A stretch of 64,000 bases of DNA from Strongylocentrotus purpuratus (lineage: Eukaryota; Echinodermata; Echinoidea; Camarodonta; Strongylocentrotidae). The translations under genes and the position numbers were made by a program. The notes below the pieces were generated by a model, which did no database searches, was not told the origin of the DNA, and saw only the letters and a program-made list of their open reading frames with translations. Location of the stretch: assembly GCF_000002235.5 (NCBI RefSeq), contig NW_022145611.1:8686242-8750241 (forward strand), read 5' to 3'. Of the stretch, positions 50,243-60,323 are shown piece after piece; within the stretch, counting starts at the first letter, position 1, and each line of letters begins with the position of its first letter.

Positions 50243-50438
50243 TTAAAGCCTATCTGCACTAGTTTGGCCAGGAGGGATTAGACCTCCCAGCGTGATTGCT
50301 GGCATGTGGTTTTCTCACCAAATCAGCTCTCAATGAACATTACAAAAAAGGGACAATGGGGGATCAACGGGTACCGCTTAGACATTGTTGGCTATATAGA
50401 GGGCGCAAGTAGCTACAGGTAGTGCAGTCCTGCTTTAA
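50243..50438 (+). mobile_element. TTAA MITE family 1, copy D
   Basis: TTAA then AGCCTATCTGCACTAGTTTG at the left, TAGTGCAGTCCTGCTTTAA at the right. 196 bp with the full family core. In the intron between DBD1 and DBD2. Confidence 0.88.
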
Positions 50439-52484
50439 AACGGGGGGCGGTCACTGAAAAGTGGTCAGGCCCCAATAAATTTCTACATGTGGTATGACAA
50501 ATGTGACTGAAGGAATTAAAAAGTTATACTCTTGGCTCATATGCAAAGATCGGTGCAGCGGACGAGAGAAATTAGATCCGCGCTCTGATGCTCACGGTCA
50601 GGGCGTGGTTTATGAACCAAAACAACTCAGGCCTAATTTTGTCCTATACATTTAATAGTACATCTGTTCATTGTATTAGGATGAATAGCCCTACTAGAGC
50701 TTAATCAAGTAAAAAGGTGTGGAATTCCTTTGAAATTACACCTCAACTATGATGACATATATGTAGATACTTTTAATATCAAAATATACGTAGTATTCCT
50801 ATCAAAATATTAACATAAGATTTTTTTTCTTCCAATTCTAAAGTTTAACTTCATTATTTTCTAAAAAATATCTCAATTTTCATGTCCTTATATTGTGAGA
50901 AAATTAATAAATAATTCAGATTCTATTTAAAAAAAAAATATATCAACAAGTACTTTATCGACAATACCAACAAAAAGAAGTAGTACTTTTGATTGAATAA
51001 CGAAATTACTCTCTTTAGTTTGCTCAGTATTTATTGCTCCTTTCACATTCCCCAATAGATTGATTTTCTTCCCACTTCAACATTTTCAAGACAGCCTGTG
51101 GCAATAACAGGGTAAAAGACAATGGAGAGAATCATCTGAGCATTAAAATAGAAAAATAAATGAAAAGGTGAATAAGAAAGAATTTTTTTTTGATACTACA
51201 GTCAGACCACTGAGTTGCCCAGAGCTCTATATTAATGATCAAACTTTCAACTTTAGATCACCTGTCTGACTATTTTCCTCAAACTTTCTCAATATTTCCA
51301 CTTTTAAGCAAATAAATTATTGCTCCTTTCATATTCCGTCTGCAATACATTAAAAATTACAGGGGGAAAAAATCTTCCAACTCAAGTTTTGAAATGGCCT
51401 ATTGCAATAATAATATATAAGATAATGGACAAAATCATTTGATAATTGAAACAGAGAAACAAATGAAAGGGCTGAGAGTTAAAAAAAAAAATGACACTAC
51501 AATCAGATGACTGAGTTGCTGATTGTTCTTCTAACAGAGCCTGGTACAAAATAATGTCAAAACTTTGAAATTTGTCTGATGTTTGATGACGATTTATTCC
51601 AAATGTTCTCATTAAATTCAGCTCTCGAATCAAATCAACTTAAAAACACAATGGGATTTTCCTTCACTGAAATGAACATGAACATCAGTTCTGGACAAGA
51701 AAAAAAAGAGCCATTTTGTTCCATTTTTTCTGACTTTTTAAAGTATGTAATTGCATTAACCCACATAATTCTAATACACAAATTATTGTTGTTATCCATG
51801 GCCAAAAGTGAAAGAACAGGTGGCATTGTCATACACACTGTACAGTCATCAGCGATCTAAACTAACCGTTATGTGAGGTCCTAAAGTAACTGTTCTGCGT
51901 AGGGGTCACTTGTATTAAAAGAAACTGTCAACAACGAGTAGATATGCTATATATCTTGTAATAAAGAGATAATTGTAAAAAAAATGGAGGGGGGGGGGCA
52001 ATGACCGAATTCATGGGTCATCTGTCTCTGACCTTGTCCTGGAAGTAATTGAAAAGAGTTATTTTGTTTCATTTCAGACTTTTTAACGTATAAAATGTAA
52101 TTGCATTAACCCAAATAATACTAATGGACAAATCATTATTATTATCCATGGCCTAAACCTGAAAGAACAGGTGCATATTCATGGGTCATCTGTCCTGGAA
52201 GTTGAAAAATGCTGAACTTTAAAACTGTCCTATCTTTACTGAAAGGAAGCAAGACAGCAATTACACATCTTTTCTTTTTTCCCCCTCTTTTTTATTTTGT
52301 TATAAAGATGCATTTTTAAACAATTAAATCATTTTTACAACATAAATGAAATAAAGTGGATGTGCCTCATGTGTAATTTATCAACTTACAAGCCCATAGT
52401 TTCTCCATTTTAAGTAAATTTCAAATTAAATGTTGACCCTTTTTCAAATTTGTTCCAATTTCATTCATCAGATTGGCAGCTTAC
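50439..52484. other. Receptor intron, no gene seen
   Basis: AT-rich. Two diverged copies of one stretch seem present (about 51690-51810 and 52055-52170: TTCATTTTGTTCCATTT-like start, GTAATTGCATTAACCCA, CATGGCC, GAAAGAACAGGTG). G run at 51990-51998. Confidence 0.5.
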
Positions 52485-52629
52485 CTTTGCGGCCCATTCC
52501 GGCCTTCATGCAGTTCTGGTAGCGGCAGAACTGACAGAGCAACCTAGAGTAGGGGGTGATGGGGCAGCTCTGGTTGTTGACGCATCGGAAGGTAGGCTCT
52601 CCTTTCCTCGTGCTTCTGATGAAGAAGCT
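52485..52629 (-). CDS. Two-DBD nuclear receptor, second zinc finger of DBD1
   Basis: Acceptor TTTCAG|AGC, donor AAAG|GTAAGC, 145 nt, ending in phase 1. Reads SFFIRSTRKGEPTFRC, then finger 2 with cysteines in FRC, QSC, LLC and QFC, and the usual RYQNCMKAGMGRK end of a nuclear receptor DBD. It joins in frame behind CEACK. All four cysteines of the second finger are present, so DBD1 looks functional rather than decayed. Confidence 0.95.
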
Positions 52630-52770
52630 CTGAAATCATCAAGAACAAGAAGAAATGAACCTGACAATTAGAAATTTACAAAATAGAGTTCCAGATCAAT
52701 GTTCATGGAATCTTTTGAGTTTTGGATTAACTTCTTTTGCTTCCACATTCTTGTATACATGTACATGTAC

Positions 52771-53013
52771 CGGAGTGTTGGCTCAGTCAGCAGAGCGTCC
52801 GCCACACAACCGGGAGGTCGTGGGTTCGAACCCCGGCCGCGTCATACCAAAAGACGTTAAAAGATGGGAGTTGTTGCTACCTTGTTTGGCGTTCAACAAT
52901 AAGGGATAGAGCAACGTCGATCTGGCGCTGCTCAGTGGCTGCCGGGCTCACGATCAATTGGGCAAAAAGAATTTCTGTTTCGGTTTAATAAAATTTGGAG
53001 TGGACTATTAGGC

Positions 53014-53055
<42 letters not shown>
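52771..53055 (+). mobile_element. tRNA-derived SINE with (TTA)n tail
   Basis: A-box TTGGCTCAGTCAGCAGAG and B-box GGTCGTGGGTTCGAACCCC at tRNA spacing, then a body (GTCATACCAAAAGACGTTAA ... GCTGCCGGGCTCACG) and about 40 bp of (ATT)n. The B-box is near perfect, so the copy is fairly young. In the intron between the DBD1 finger exons. Confidence 0.85.
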
Positions 53056-53844
53056 GTACTCATTTTATAGTTTCCATTTTTGTTCTGCTTTTCTAAATTG
53101 TGATGATGTTTGTATTCCCCCGGCCTGCTATGTCATGATTAAATATCAAAATGACATGTCTTTTATTCAAATCTGTATTTTAGACTTTAAACTTTCAACT
53201 TCTAACATACTGGATTATTCGCTCTACTGAGGCTACTCAAACATAAAAGCTTGAAAATACAGATGGTTATACATGTAGCTCTTATCAGTACAAATGTTTT
53301 GTATATAGATGCACAATGCATCAAGTAATCTTTCTATTTTGTTTATATTTGTTCAGATATATACAGAACAAAATAAAGAAACAAGCATGAATGTATCACG
53401 TACTGCTGTCTTTATATAACTTCATAAATACATGTACACCTAAAACGCAGACCAAGCTCTATCACATACAGTTTGATGTGGTTCTTGAAAATCAATTAAT
53501 TTTCTTATAAAACTATCCTCTTTTATCAGATACAATCCATATCTCGTTTCATGGACACGCAAGTCCTTACATTAAATAAGCCTTTATCTGAGAGGTGACT
53601 GAAAAGGGGAATCAATCATGCCGCCTTAAATGGCAAACGGAGCATGACCTTTATGACTGGTTGTTCACACGTAATTGTATGTGTACGTACAGGGTTTGAG
53701 CACTTTTTTCAAGTGACAAAAGAATGATTTTGATAACATGACTTAATACATGAAAGGACATGACAGGCATGGATGAATGTATTGTGCAAATGAAAGCACC
53801 ATGCATGCCTCAAATTTGAATTTGTTTACACGTTCACAGCAGTT

Positions 53845-54245
53845 TTGAACTTTACCTCACATAATCTCTCATCACAACCCTTTATTATTATTTTCTGTAC
53901 CCTCGATCTCTCACTTCTTTTTGTCATTGTCTACTCTTTGTATTATGACCGTGTTCTTCTATCTTTGCCGTGTAAAGTATTGTCTTGTCCCTTTCTCGTC
54001 TCTATTGGCATTCCCCTTTTTCTTTCCCCTATTTTGTAGTTCCTTTTGTAGTTACAGATTAGTTAATTTAATTACTCATTATTCCTAAGTTTCATTTGAG
54101 GTGTTCACACTTGTACAAGCATTGCTTTTTAGTGGACCCCTCTGTTTTCAACATGTACTTCTTAAATTTGTTTTAGATGCTTATAATTGATTTGTAATGT
54201 CTTGTTGGAAACATGAATAAATTTGAAATCTTGAATCTTGAAATC
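53845..54245 (+). mobile_element. LINE-like 3' end with octamer tail
   Basis: Non-coding stretch ending AATAAATTTGAAATC then TTGAATC/TTGAAATC repeats (54218-54245), the style of CR1/L2-like 3' ends. Left limit uncertain. Confidence 0.35.
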
Positions 54246-54269
54246 TTGTACGATTGATATCATATTTTA

Positions 54270-54490
54270 AATTTTCCAGGTTACTTTGATGGGTTCCTTG
54301 TCTGTATCATTTCATTTCTATTATTTATTTCAACATCAATGTTTCAACGTTTTGTAAATTATTTTTATTTTGTATATTTGGTGAGGAACATTTTTAACAA
54401 GCCAAGAGTGTGCTTTTCGTGGTCCATCCACTGCAGATTCCTCATTATATAGTTTTTATCCTGATGTCGAAATAAATGAATGAAATGAAA
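54270..54490 (+). mobile_element. LINE-like 3' end with ATGAA tail
   Basis: Ends GATGTCGAAATAAATGAATG then AAATGAAAT. Looks like a 3' UTR and tail of a non-LTR retroposon with no coding part left. Confidence 0.35.
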
Positions 54491-54519
54491 TTAAAACAAT
54501 ATTATATAATCCTCAAACT

Positions 54520-55290
54520 ATACATAAATATATGCAATATTATTTCAGGGTTATGTTTCGCTGTACAATGCATACAACAGTTCGGTACTTTCAGTACAGA
54601 CTTTTGAATAAGATACTATATTTGAATAAAGATCTTGTGAAAATTAACATAATTTTAAATAAGAACTGTTCCCTTTGTGGAAGAGAAGAAGAAGATATGG
54701 TACACTTTTTTTACTCCTGTGACGTGACCAAATTGATTTGGAGTTGTTCGACTGACTGGTTAACTATTGTAACACGCTGTAGAATAAAACTGTCCTTAAT
54801 ACATGTTTTGTTAGGTTTCATTGAAAAAAGAAATGATGCTTTAAACTGTATAATAATTTGGACTAAACAACAATTATATTTTTCTCGAATACAAAAGTCT
54901 GTACCGTCCTTTCGGACAATAAAACAATATATCAAGAATAGTTACACAAATGAGAGACAAGTTAGTATATTTGCTAACAAAACTGACAAATTCGATATAA
55001 AATGGATAAATTTTGAGAGGATTTTGATCCTTTAATAGGAGTATATTGAATTTTCCACATCCTTTTCAGTCATGATGTTGCATTATTATTTAATTTTTGT
55101 TTTTCTTTCCCTAATCTACATGTATGTTCTGTATATACAGTATTATGGTTGATATTCATTATGTATATCTTATTATGAAATATTATACGATATTCATTGG
55201 AACATGCGTTCAAATATGTTATCTTGAGATTGATTTTCAATAAATGGCCTGTTGGAGGGTCCAAAAAATGGAGAAAAAAAAGGGGGAAAA
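54520..55290 (+). mobile_element. 5'-truncated LINE: end of ORF2 and 3' UTR
   Basis: An open frame ends at 55035 (first Met about 54532, 167 codons). It carries YFQYRLLNKILYLNKDL followed by a zinc-knuckle CSLCGREEEDMVHFFYSC with TKLIW, the zf-RVT C-terminal domain of L1/Tx1-like reverse transcriptases. The polymerase and endonuclease parts are absent, as usual for 5' truncation. The 3' UTR runs to about 55290 with an A-rich end. Confidence 0.75.
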
Positions 55291-55821
55291 AATGAATAAT
55301 ATGTCGTCTGTCTGGAGCCAGAAGGGTATCAACTCATACAAGTACATACAAAAACCTTTCTGACGCTCAGCAGAAAGAATTTCAAAAAAAAATTCTTTAG
55401 TCTTGACCACATCCAAAATCCATGCATGAAACCATATAAAACTGATTCATTAAGGGCAGACCTGAAGCATACAACAGAACATAAGGTTTTTTTTTTCCCC
55501 CTTCAATTCCTTATACGATGCCATACAAGTACAAATCAGGTATTGTAATTCAACTATTGTAAAGCATGTCTCTCTTTTTTTTTCTCGAAACAAATAATAA
55601 CCATATTGATTCTTAATTAACTTGGGAGAGAAAATGTAATGTGATGCTGCAATGCTGCATAATAATACAACATAAATTTTGGCACTTCCAATGTGCTTCA
55701 CGAAAAGTAATTTTACCACTGACTATAATCATGTTTCTTTCTGGTAACATTGACGAATGACCACAAGCCAAATTTCATCAATTATTCATACAGTTAATAG
55801 GCTATTAGAGACTACAGTATA

Positions 55822-55945
55822 TTAAAGGGGAAGGCTACCCTTATATTAAGTTGGTTTCACTTTTAGAATCAGAAAAATGAGAGGAACAGGTCAGTGAAAG
55901 TTTGAGCAATATCCAATTAAAAATAAGAAAGTTATGAATTTGTCA
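55822..55945. mobile_element. End of a TTAA-type repeat
   Basis: TTAAAGGGGAAGGCTACCC followed by the TCAGAAAAATGAGAGGAACA and AAGAAAGTTATGAATTTG stretch. It looks like one end of an interspersed DNA element; no matching right end found. Confidence 0.35.
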
Positions 55946-56049
55946 ATTTGCAATCAACTTAACACATAATTCACATACAAGAGCCAAATACATTCAGAAT
56001 ATATCACATGTGAAGAAAAGAAGAAAAACAAACTAAGTAGACCACAAAC

Positions 56050-56402
56050 CTTGCATGCCTCACAGATTTGGGCCCCAAAATAACGTCCCGTGGCTTGATC
56101 CCCGCACACGGCGCACAGGATCCCGGTGGAGGAGACCACATGGTCTGCCTTGGGCGCCCCTGGATCGGTGGCCATGAGAGAGAAGGCAGGGCTGTTGCCA
56201 GACCGCCACGAGGCCGAGGACGAGGCCGAGGATGAGGTCGATGGCGATGTCGATGAGGACGGAGTGGAACTGGATGGTAAGGGCTTGCTGATAGTCCGAG
56301 CGACTATGACCCTGTTGGTAGCGGGCTCTTGGAGCCTTGAGGCTGGGCCTGGGGTCGGGGCTGCGGGGGACTGTACTAGCTGCATGTCTGGCAAAGCTGG
56401 AT
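56050..56402 (-). CDS. Two-DBD nuclear receptor, exon with A/B region and first zinc finger of DBD1
   Basis: First recognised exon of a ligand-type nuclear receptor with two DNA-binding domains. The nine exons given here sum to 3,087 in-frame nt after a 2-nt split codon (1,028 codons plus stop). Acceptor CAACAATAG|AT; donor TGCAAG|GTTTGT. The encoded N-terminus has a Pro/Ala- and Ser-rich stretch (about residues 40-65, in the frame starting PALPDMQLVQ). Finger 1 of DBD1 follows with four cysteines in CAVCGDQATG and ICEACK. The P-box starts CEACK and becomes CEACKS over the splice. CEACK rather than CEGCK in the first DBD is the known hallmark of 2DBD receptors (recalled from work on flatworm and mollusc 2DBD-NRs). 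An in-frame ATG lies at 56385, but the frame is open up to the acceptor, so the true start is probably in an upstream exon. Confidence 0.93.
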
Positions 56403-56494
56403 CTATTGTTGAGAAAACAAAATCAAGTCGATGTTGTTGGTTTTTTCATAATTCATTACGCTTTAATCGTATTGCAGGATCCACTAAAGAAGGT

Positions 56495-56519
56495 GTATGT
56501 GTGTGTGTGTGTGTGTGTA
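56495..56519. repeat. (GT)n microsatellite
   Basis: About 24 bp of GT just upstream (on the gene strand) of the DBD1 exon. Confidence 0.9.
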
Positions 56520-56790
56520 ACTTGGGTTTTACAGGCGTGTATAAATCAGACATAATTATTTAAATCCGGGCACCGGGCCTTTAACGTCACCATCCAAAAG
56601 AAGCAACTCAGTCTTGAACCGGAGTCCACTGAATCAGTTTGCAGGTGAGGACAGAGAGCTGACCGCATACATGTACCTCGGAGGCTCGGACATTACCCTG
56701 GAACTGTACATGGCTCTATAATTCCGCAATATAAGCACCCTTATTGTACATGTACAATGTACTATGCAATCTATGTGAGCTGCTCCTACA

Positions 56791-57213
56791 TGTAAGCAGA
56801 GCTGCCAACCTTGTGCGACCAAAAAAGGAATTTCAAGCAAAAAAAAGGAATTCATAAAAACGAAACTTACAACCACACGCGACACACTTCCAATGCAGAA
56901 ATGTTCATTCATCATGCTGTTTTTTCCATACAAGCAGGTAATTTTTTTTGGTGGTTATTTTGGTATTATAGGCATTTCATTTTTTTTGAGAATATTTTTC
57001 TCTTCAAGTATGTTTTGAAATTAGTTTTCTATTGAATTTGTGATCAAAATCACCATTTTAGGGCAGTTGTTTGACGTGCGGTATGTAAAAAAAAAAAAAA
57101 AAAAAAAAGTTATTAAAAAACATATTTTATAAAGAAAAAACGTATTACCGTAATTTGGAGGAAAAAACGGAGTAATTCCGGCAAAAACGGAATGGTTAGC
57201 AGCTCTGTGTAAG
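56791..57213. mobile_element. MITE with 6-bp target duplication, copy 2
   Basis: Exact TGTAAG on both sides (56791-56796, 57208-57213). Left end CAGAGCTGCCAACC, right end GGTTAGCAGCTCTG: 14-bp inverted repeats with one mismatch. The length, interior A run and CATATTTTAT word match copy 1 at 45723-46155. Confidence 0.85.
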
Positions 57214-57662
57214 TTATGTAGAGAAGGAGTTCTAGGAGATTCTAATTTTTATACAATTAATTAATTGGATAAAGTAATAAGTATAATTAAGAACAAACAC
57301 AACACCCATCTAGAATATTCTACATAATTACAGACTAATTATAATACACACCGTACAACTACACTCACCGATACTTCTCTAAATGCAAATACACAGATAA
57401 CCTACATGTCCACTACCCTTCAAAAGATTAGACCTACATGCAGATATGTTTATGCAGATATGTTTATGCATCTACAGTGACCAAGTGCAAAAAAGGTTGT
57501 GCATGCACTATCGAAGGTGTACAATAGGTGCCTCCTGTATAGAAGCACCCATATATTCATAAAATACAAAAGCATATTTTCAAACTTTTATCATTTCGAT
57601 AAATCGTTGATAAAGCCAAGGCATAAATAAGCTATATACATGTACGCAGGTCTCGACACTAT

Positions 57663-58167
57663 AGGCGGTGTCACACAGAGGCCAAAAATCAGGATATTTG
57701 TTATCCAGAGTTTTGGTAAGCCTCTTAATTGGCTGTCTGTCATCAATTATTCCTTCAAAAACCCCTTCAAAAATCCCTTCAAAAATCCTTTTAACGAAGC
57801 AAGATAATGCTCCCTTGAAAGGATTTTTCAAGGGATTTTTTAATGATGAAATGATCCCCTTTGAGGTCAGTGTAATGTCAACGTGATTGGCTGGCATATG
57901 GTTTTTAACGTGCTATCATAACCTGCGCACAATTATATAAGCGCGCATTTAACGAGATGCGTTAATTGCGCGTTACTATTGATTGAACATGTGATGTCAC
58001 AGTGCTTATCTACTTAAACGCCGCGAACGCATTGGCCAATCAAAAATCCGGGTTTTAGTTAACCGGATTACTTGTAGCCTGTCTGTCACTGACGTAAATG
58101 AAAAAACTAGATTTCTAAAACCTGGTTTATTCAAGATGGGTCAGGATTTTTCTGTGTGACACCGCCT
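57663..58167. mobile_element. 505-bp MITE with AGGCGGTGTCACACAG ends
   Basis: Left end AGGCGGTGTCACACAGA; right end TCTGTGTGACACCGCCT, perfect inverted repeats of at least 17 bp. Flanks TAT/TAA fit, but do not prove, a 3-bp TWA target (PIF/Harbinger-like). CCTTCAAAAATCC-type words form internal hairpins. Confidence 0.82.
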
Positions 58168-58611
58168 TAACATTCATCTGGGACTCTTGGGCACCCAAAT
58201 GATCATTCCTGAGTTTGGATCCCAAATTATCAAAATGTTTACATTGGTAATCATAATGTAGGCCTCATGCACACAGACTCTAGAAATTGAAATCCGGACA
58301 GATGATGGTGTACAGGAATGAGTACACGTACATGTACATGTAGCTCATGTTAAGTATAATTCTGCTGCAATAACATAATTGTAACTCACTCCAATTTAAA
58401 ATTGAATGTGGAAACTCAACAGTTATGAGAATTTATGTATGCTCATGGGCACTATACATCACTTTATATGAAATGCTTTAATGATATATTCTTAATGTAA
58501 TAATTCTACTCAACATAATTTGACCTTACCTGTCACACAACAGATACACCTGTACGTATGTATATTTTTTCAGTCTATGGATCTCATGTTAACAATTGCA
58601 ATATAATAATT

Positions 58612-58631
58612 TCCTCTCTCTCTCTCTCTCT

Positions 58632-58683
<52 letters not shown>

Positions 58684-58700
58684 ATTTTTTTTTTTAAATT
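58612..58700. repeat. (TC)n, (TA)n and T run
   Basis: Consecutive simple repeats: TC, about 30 bp TA, then a T-rich run. Confidence 0.95.
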
Positions 58701-58993
58701 TTTTTTTTAATAATTGTTTAATTTAAAGATTATTTGTACTTGCAATAACTGGTTCAACATTTATTATCATCCATCTATTATCATTTTTTATATATGTATA
58801 TAACTTTAGGTATGAACAATAATTTTAACTTTATCTTTTATCATTTTTATTATACATTTATATGATCATTCCTGTTTTTATGCACATTTTATGTAAACAT
58901 TGCATTATTGGTCCCTGGACTACTGCATTGTACATTGTATATGTTGATATTAATAAACCGAAATTGAATTGAATTGAATTGAATTGAATTGAA
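58701..58993 (+). mobile_element. LINE-like 3' UTR with (TTGAA)n tail
   Basis: Ends TAATAAACCGAAA then six TTGAA pentamers (58963-58993). The mirror-image tail is at 2434. No coding part. Confidence 0.5.
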
Positions 58994-59010
58994 GTCTTTC
59001 TGCGTACAAT

Positions 59011-59189
59011 AGGCAATGTCACACAGAGGCCAAAAATCCAGATTTTAGTTATCCGGATTTTAGTTATCTTTTTAATTGCTGTCTGTCATCAATTATCCAA
59101 TTAAAAATCCTCTAACGAAGCAAGAAAATTCTCCCTTGAAAGGATTTTTCAAGGGATGTTTAAAGGGATTTTTCTGTGTGACACTGCCT
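59011..59189. mobile_element. 179-bp internally deleted relative of the 57663 MITE
   Basis: Left end AGGCAATGTCACACAGAGGC, right end TCTGTGTGACACTGCCT, and AAT on both sides. It shares AACGAAGCAAGA and CCCTTGAAAGGATTTTTCAA with the longer copy 0.8 kb away. Confidence 0.82.
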
Positions 59190-59469
59190 AATGTGTAACT
59201 TTGGCATGATTGAGGCATGGCTGAATGTGTTTTAGAGAGGGTTGGCAATTTCCTGCAAAATGCCTGTATTTCATTCCAAGGTGGAACTTAATGTAGGAAA
59301 TACTTGGAAATAATGAGTCCAGGAAATGCTGGGAAATACTTGGAAAATACAGGAAATTGCACAAATATATGCACATGTATATCATCAGTCAAAGAAGTGC
59401 CCTTCATCTGATTAAATTCCATCGTCTGAATAATCTTTTTTACTTTGCACAGGCAGTGTAGGGTAGTCA

Positions 59470-59787
59470 GTAGGTCTATTCTCATCAGCTTGAGTTTGCC
59501 AAATAACCCGCTAATAACTATCCCGATCGCAAATTATCCAGCTAATTTGCGTCTTCATCAGCCCACAGTTGCAATTAATGGGATAGTTAGTTGAGAAAAT
59601 ATCCTGAGAAATCTTGGTCTTGTTTCCAAAACATCCTGCTATTTAGGAAATAGGGAGCTAATTTTCGAGCTAGTTTGTGATGAGCGTATCGGTATGGTGA
59701 AGACGCAATTTCGAGCTTCGGGATAATATCCCTAATCTGAAAATAGCGGGTTATTTGGCAAACTCGAGCTGATGAGGACAGGCCTAC
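59470..59787. mobile_element. MITE with about 40-bp inverted ends and TA target
   Basis: Left GTAGGTCTATTCTCATCAGC continuing to AAATAACCCGCTA; right end is its complement with few mismatches. TA sits just inside both outer limits, fitting a Tc1/mariner-type target. A second, inner inverted pair (TTTGCGTCTTCA with TGAAGACGCAA) extends the hairpin. Confidence 0.75.
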
Positions 59788-60323
59788 TTATGAAATCCTT
59801 CAGCTCAAGGACTCTGCTTTGGATACTGAAGCCTTAAAATTGAAAATATAATTTTGCTAATGATAGGAAGCCCTACATATACTGTACATCTCCATCTCAA
59901 ACACTAAAGTTAACTTGAATCTTATATATTTCTTCTATTTTTACCTTGGAATGCTACAGCATAGTCATTTTTTACGAGATAACTTTTTATTAAAAAAAAA
60001 AATTACAGTGTATATGGTGTTTTAAGGAAAGTAAGTACTATAAATGTCTGCCCCTTCATAATGCATTTTTGTATTTATAACACATAACATTTTGATGCTT
60101 GAAAAATAAATTATTAACATTCAGTGTTTTCTCAATATAAATGTGTTTTTTAATTGTTTTTAATAATTATAAAAATTGAAAAAGTATACATTGTGCGCTT
60201 ATCATTCCGCTTAGAAGTAGCATATGAATGTAACTTTGCTCTCAAAGAAATTTCCCCCTTTCATTCAACTAACAAGTTCTTATCAACCTAAAATCTGGAA
60301 GTGGGAAATTAAGGTGCAATATT

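Noticed and set aside
52771-52845. tRNA gene
   Set aside because: A- and B-boxes are good, but no acceptor-stem pairing is seen and a SINE body with (TTA)n tail follows.
57580-57897. 105-codon minus frame with FEGIFEGVFEGI repeats
   Set aside because: The repeated words come from the internal hairpins of the MITE at 57663-58167.
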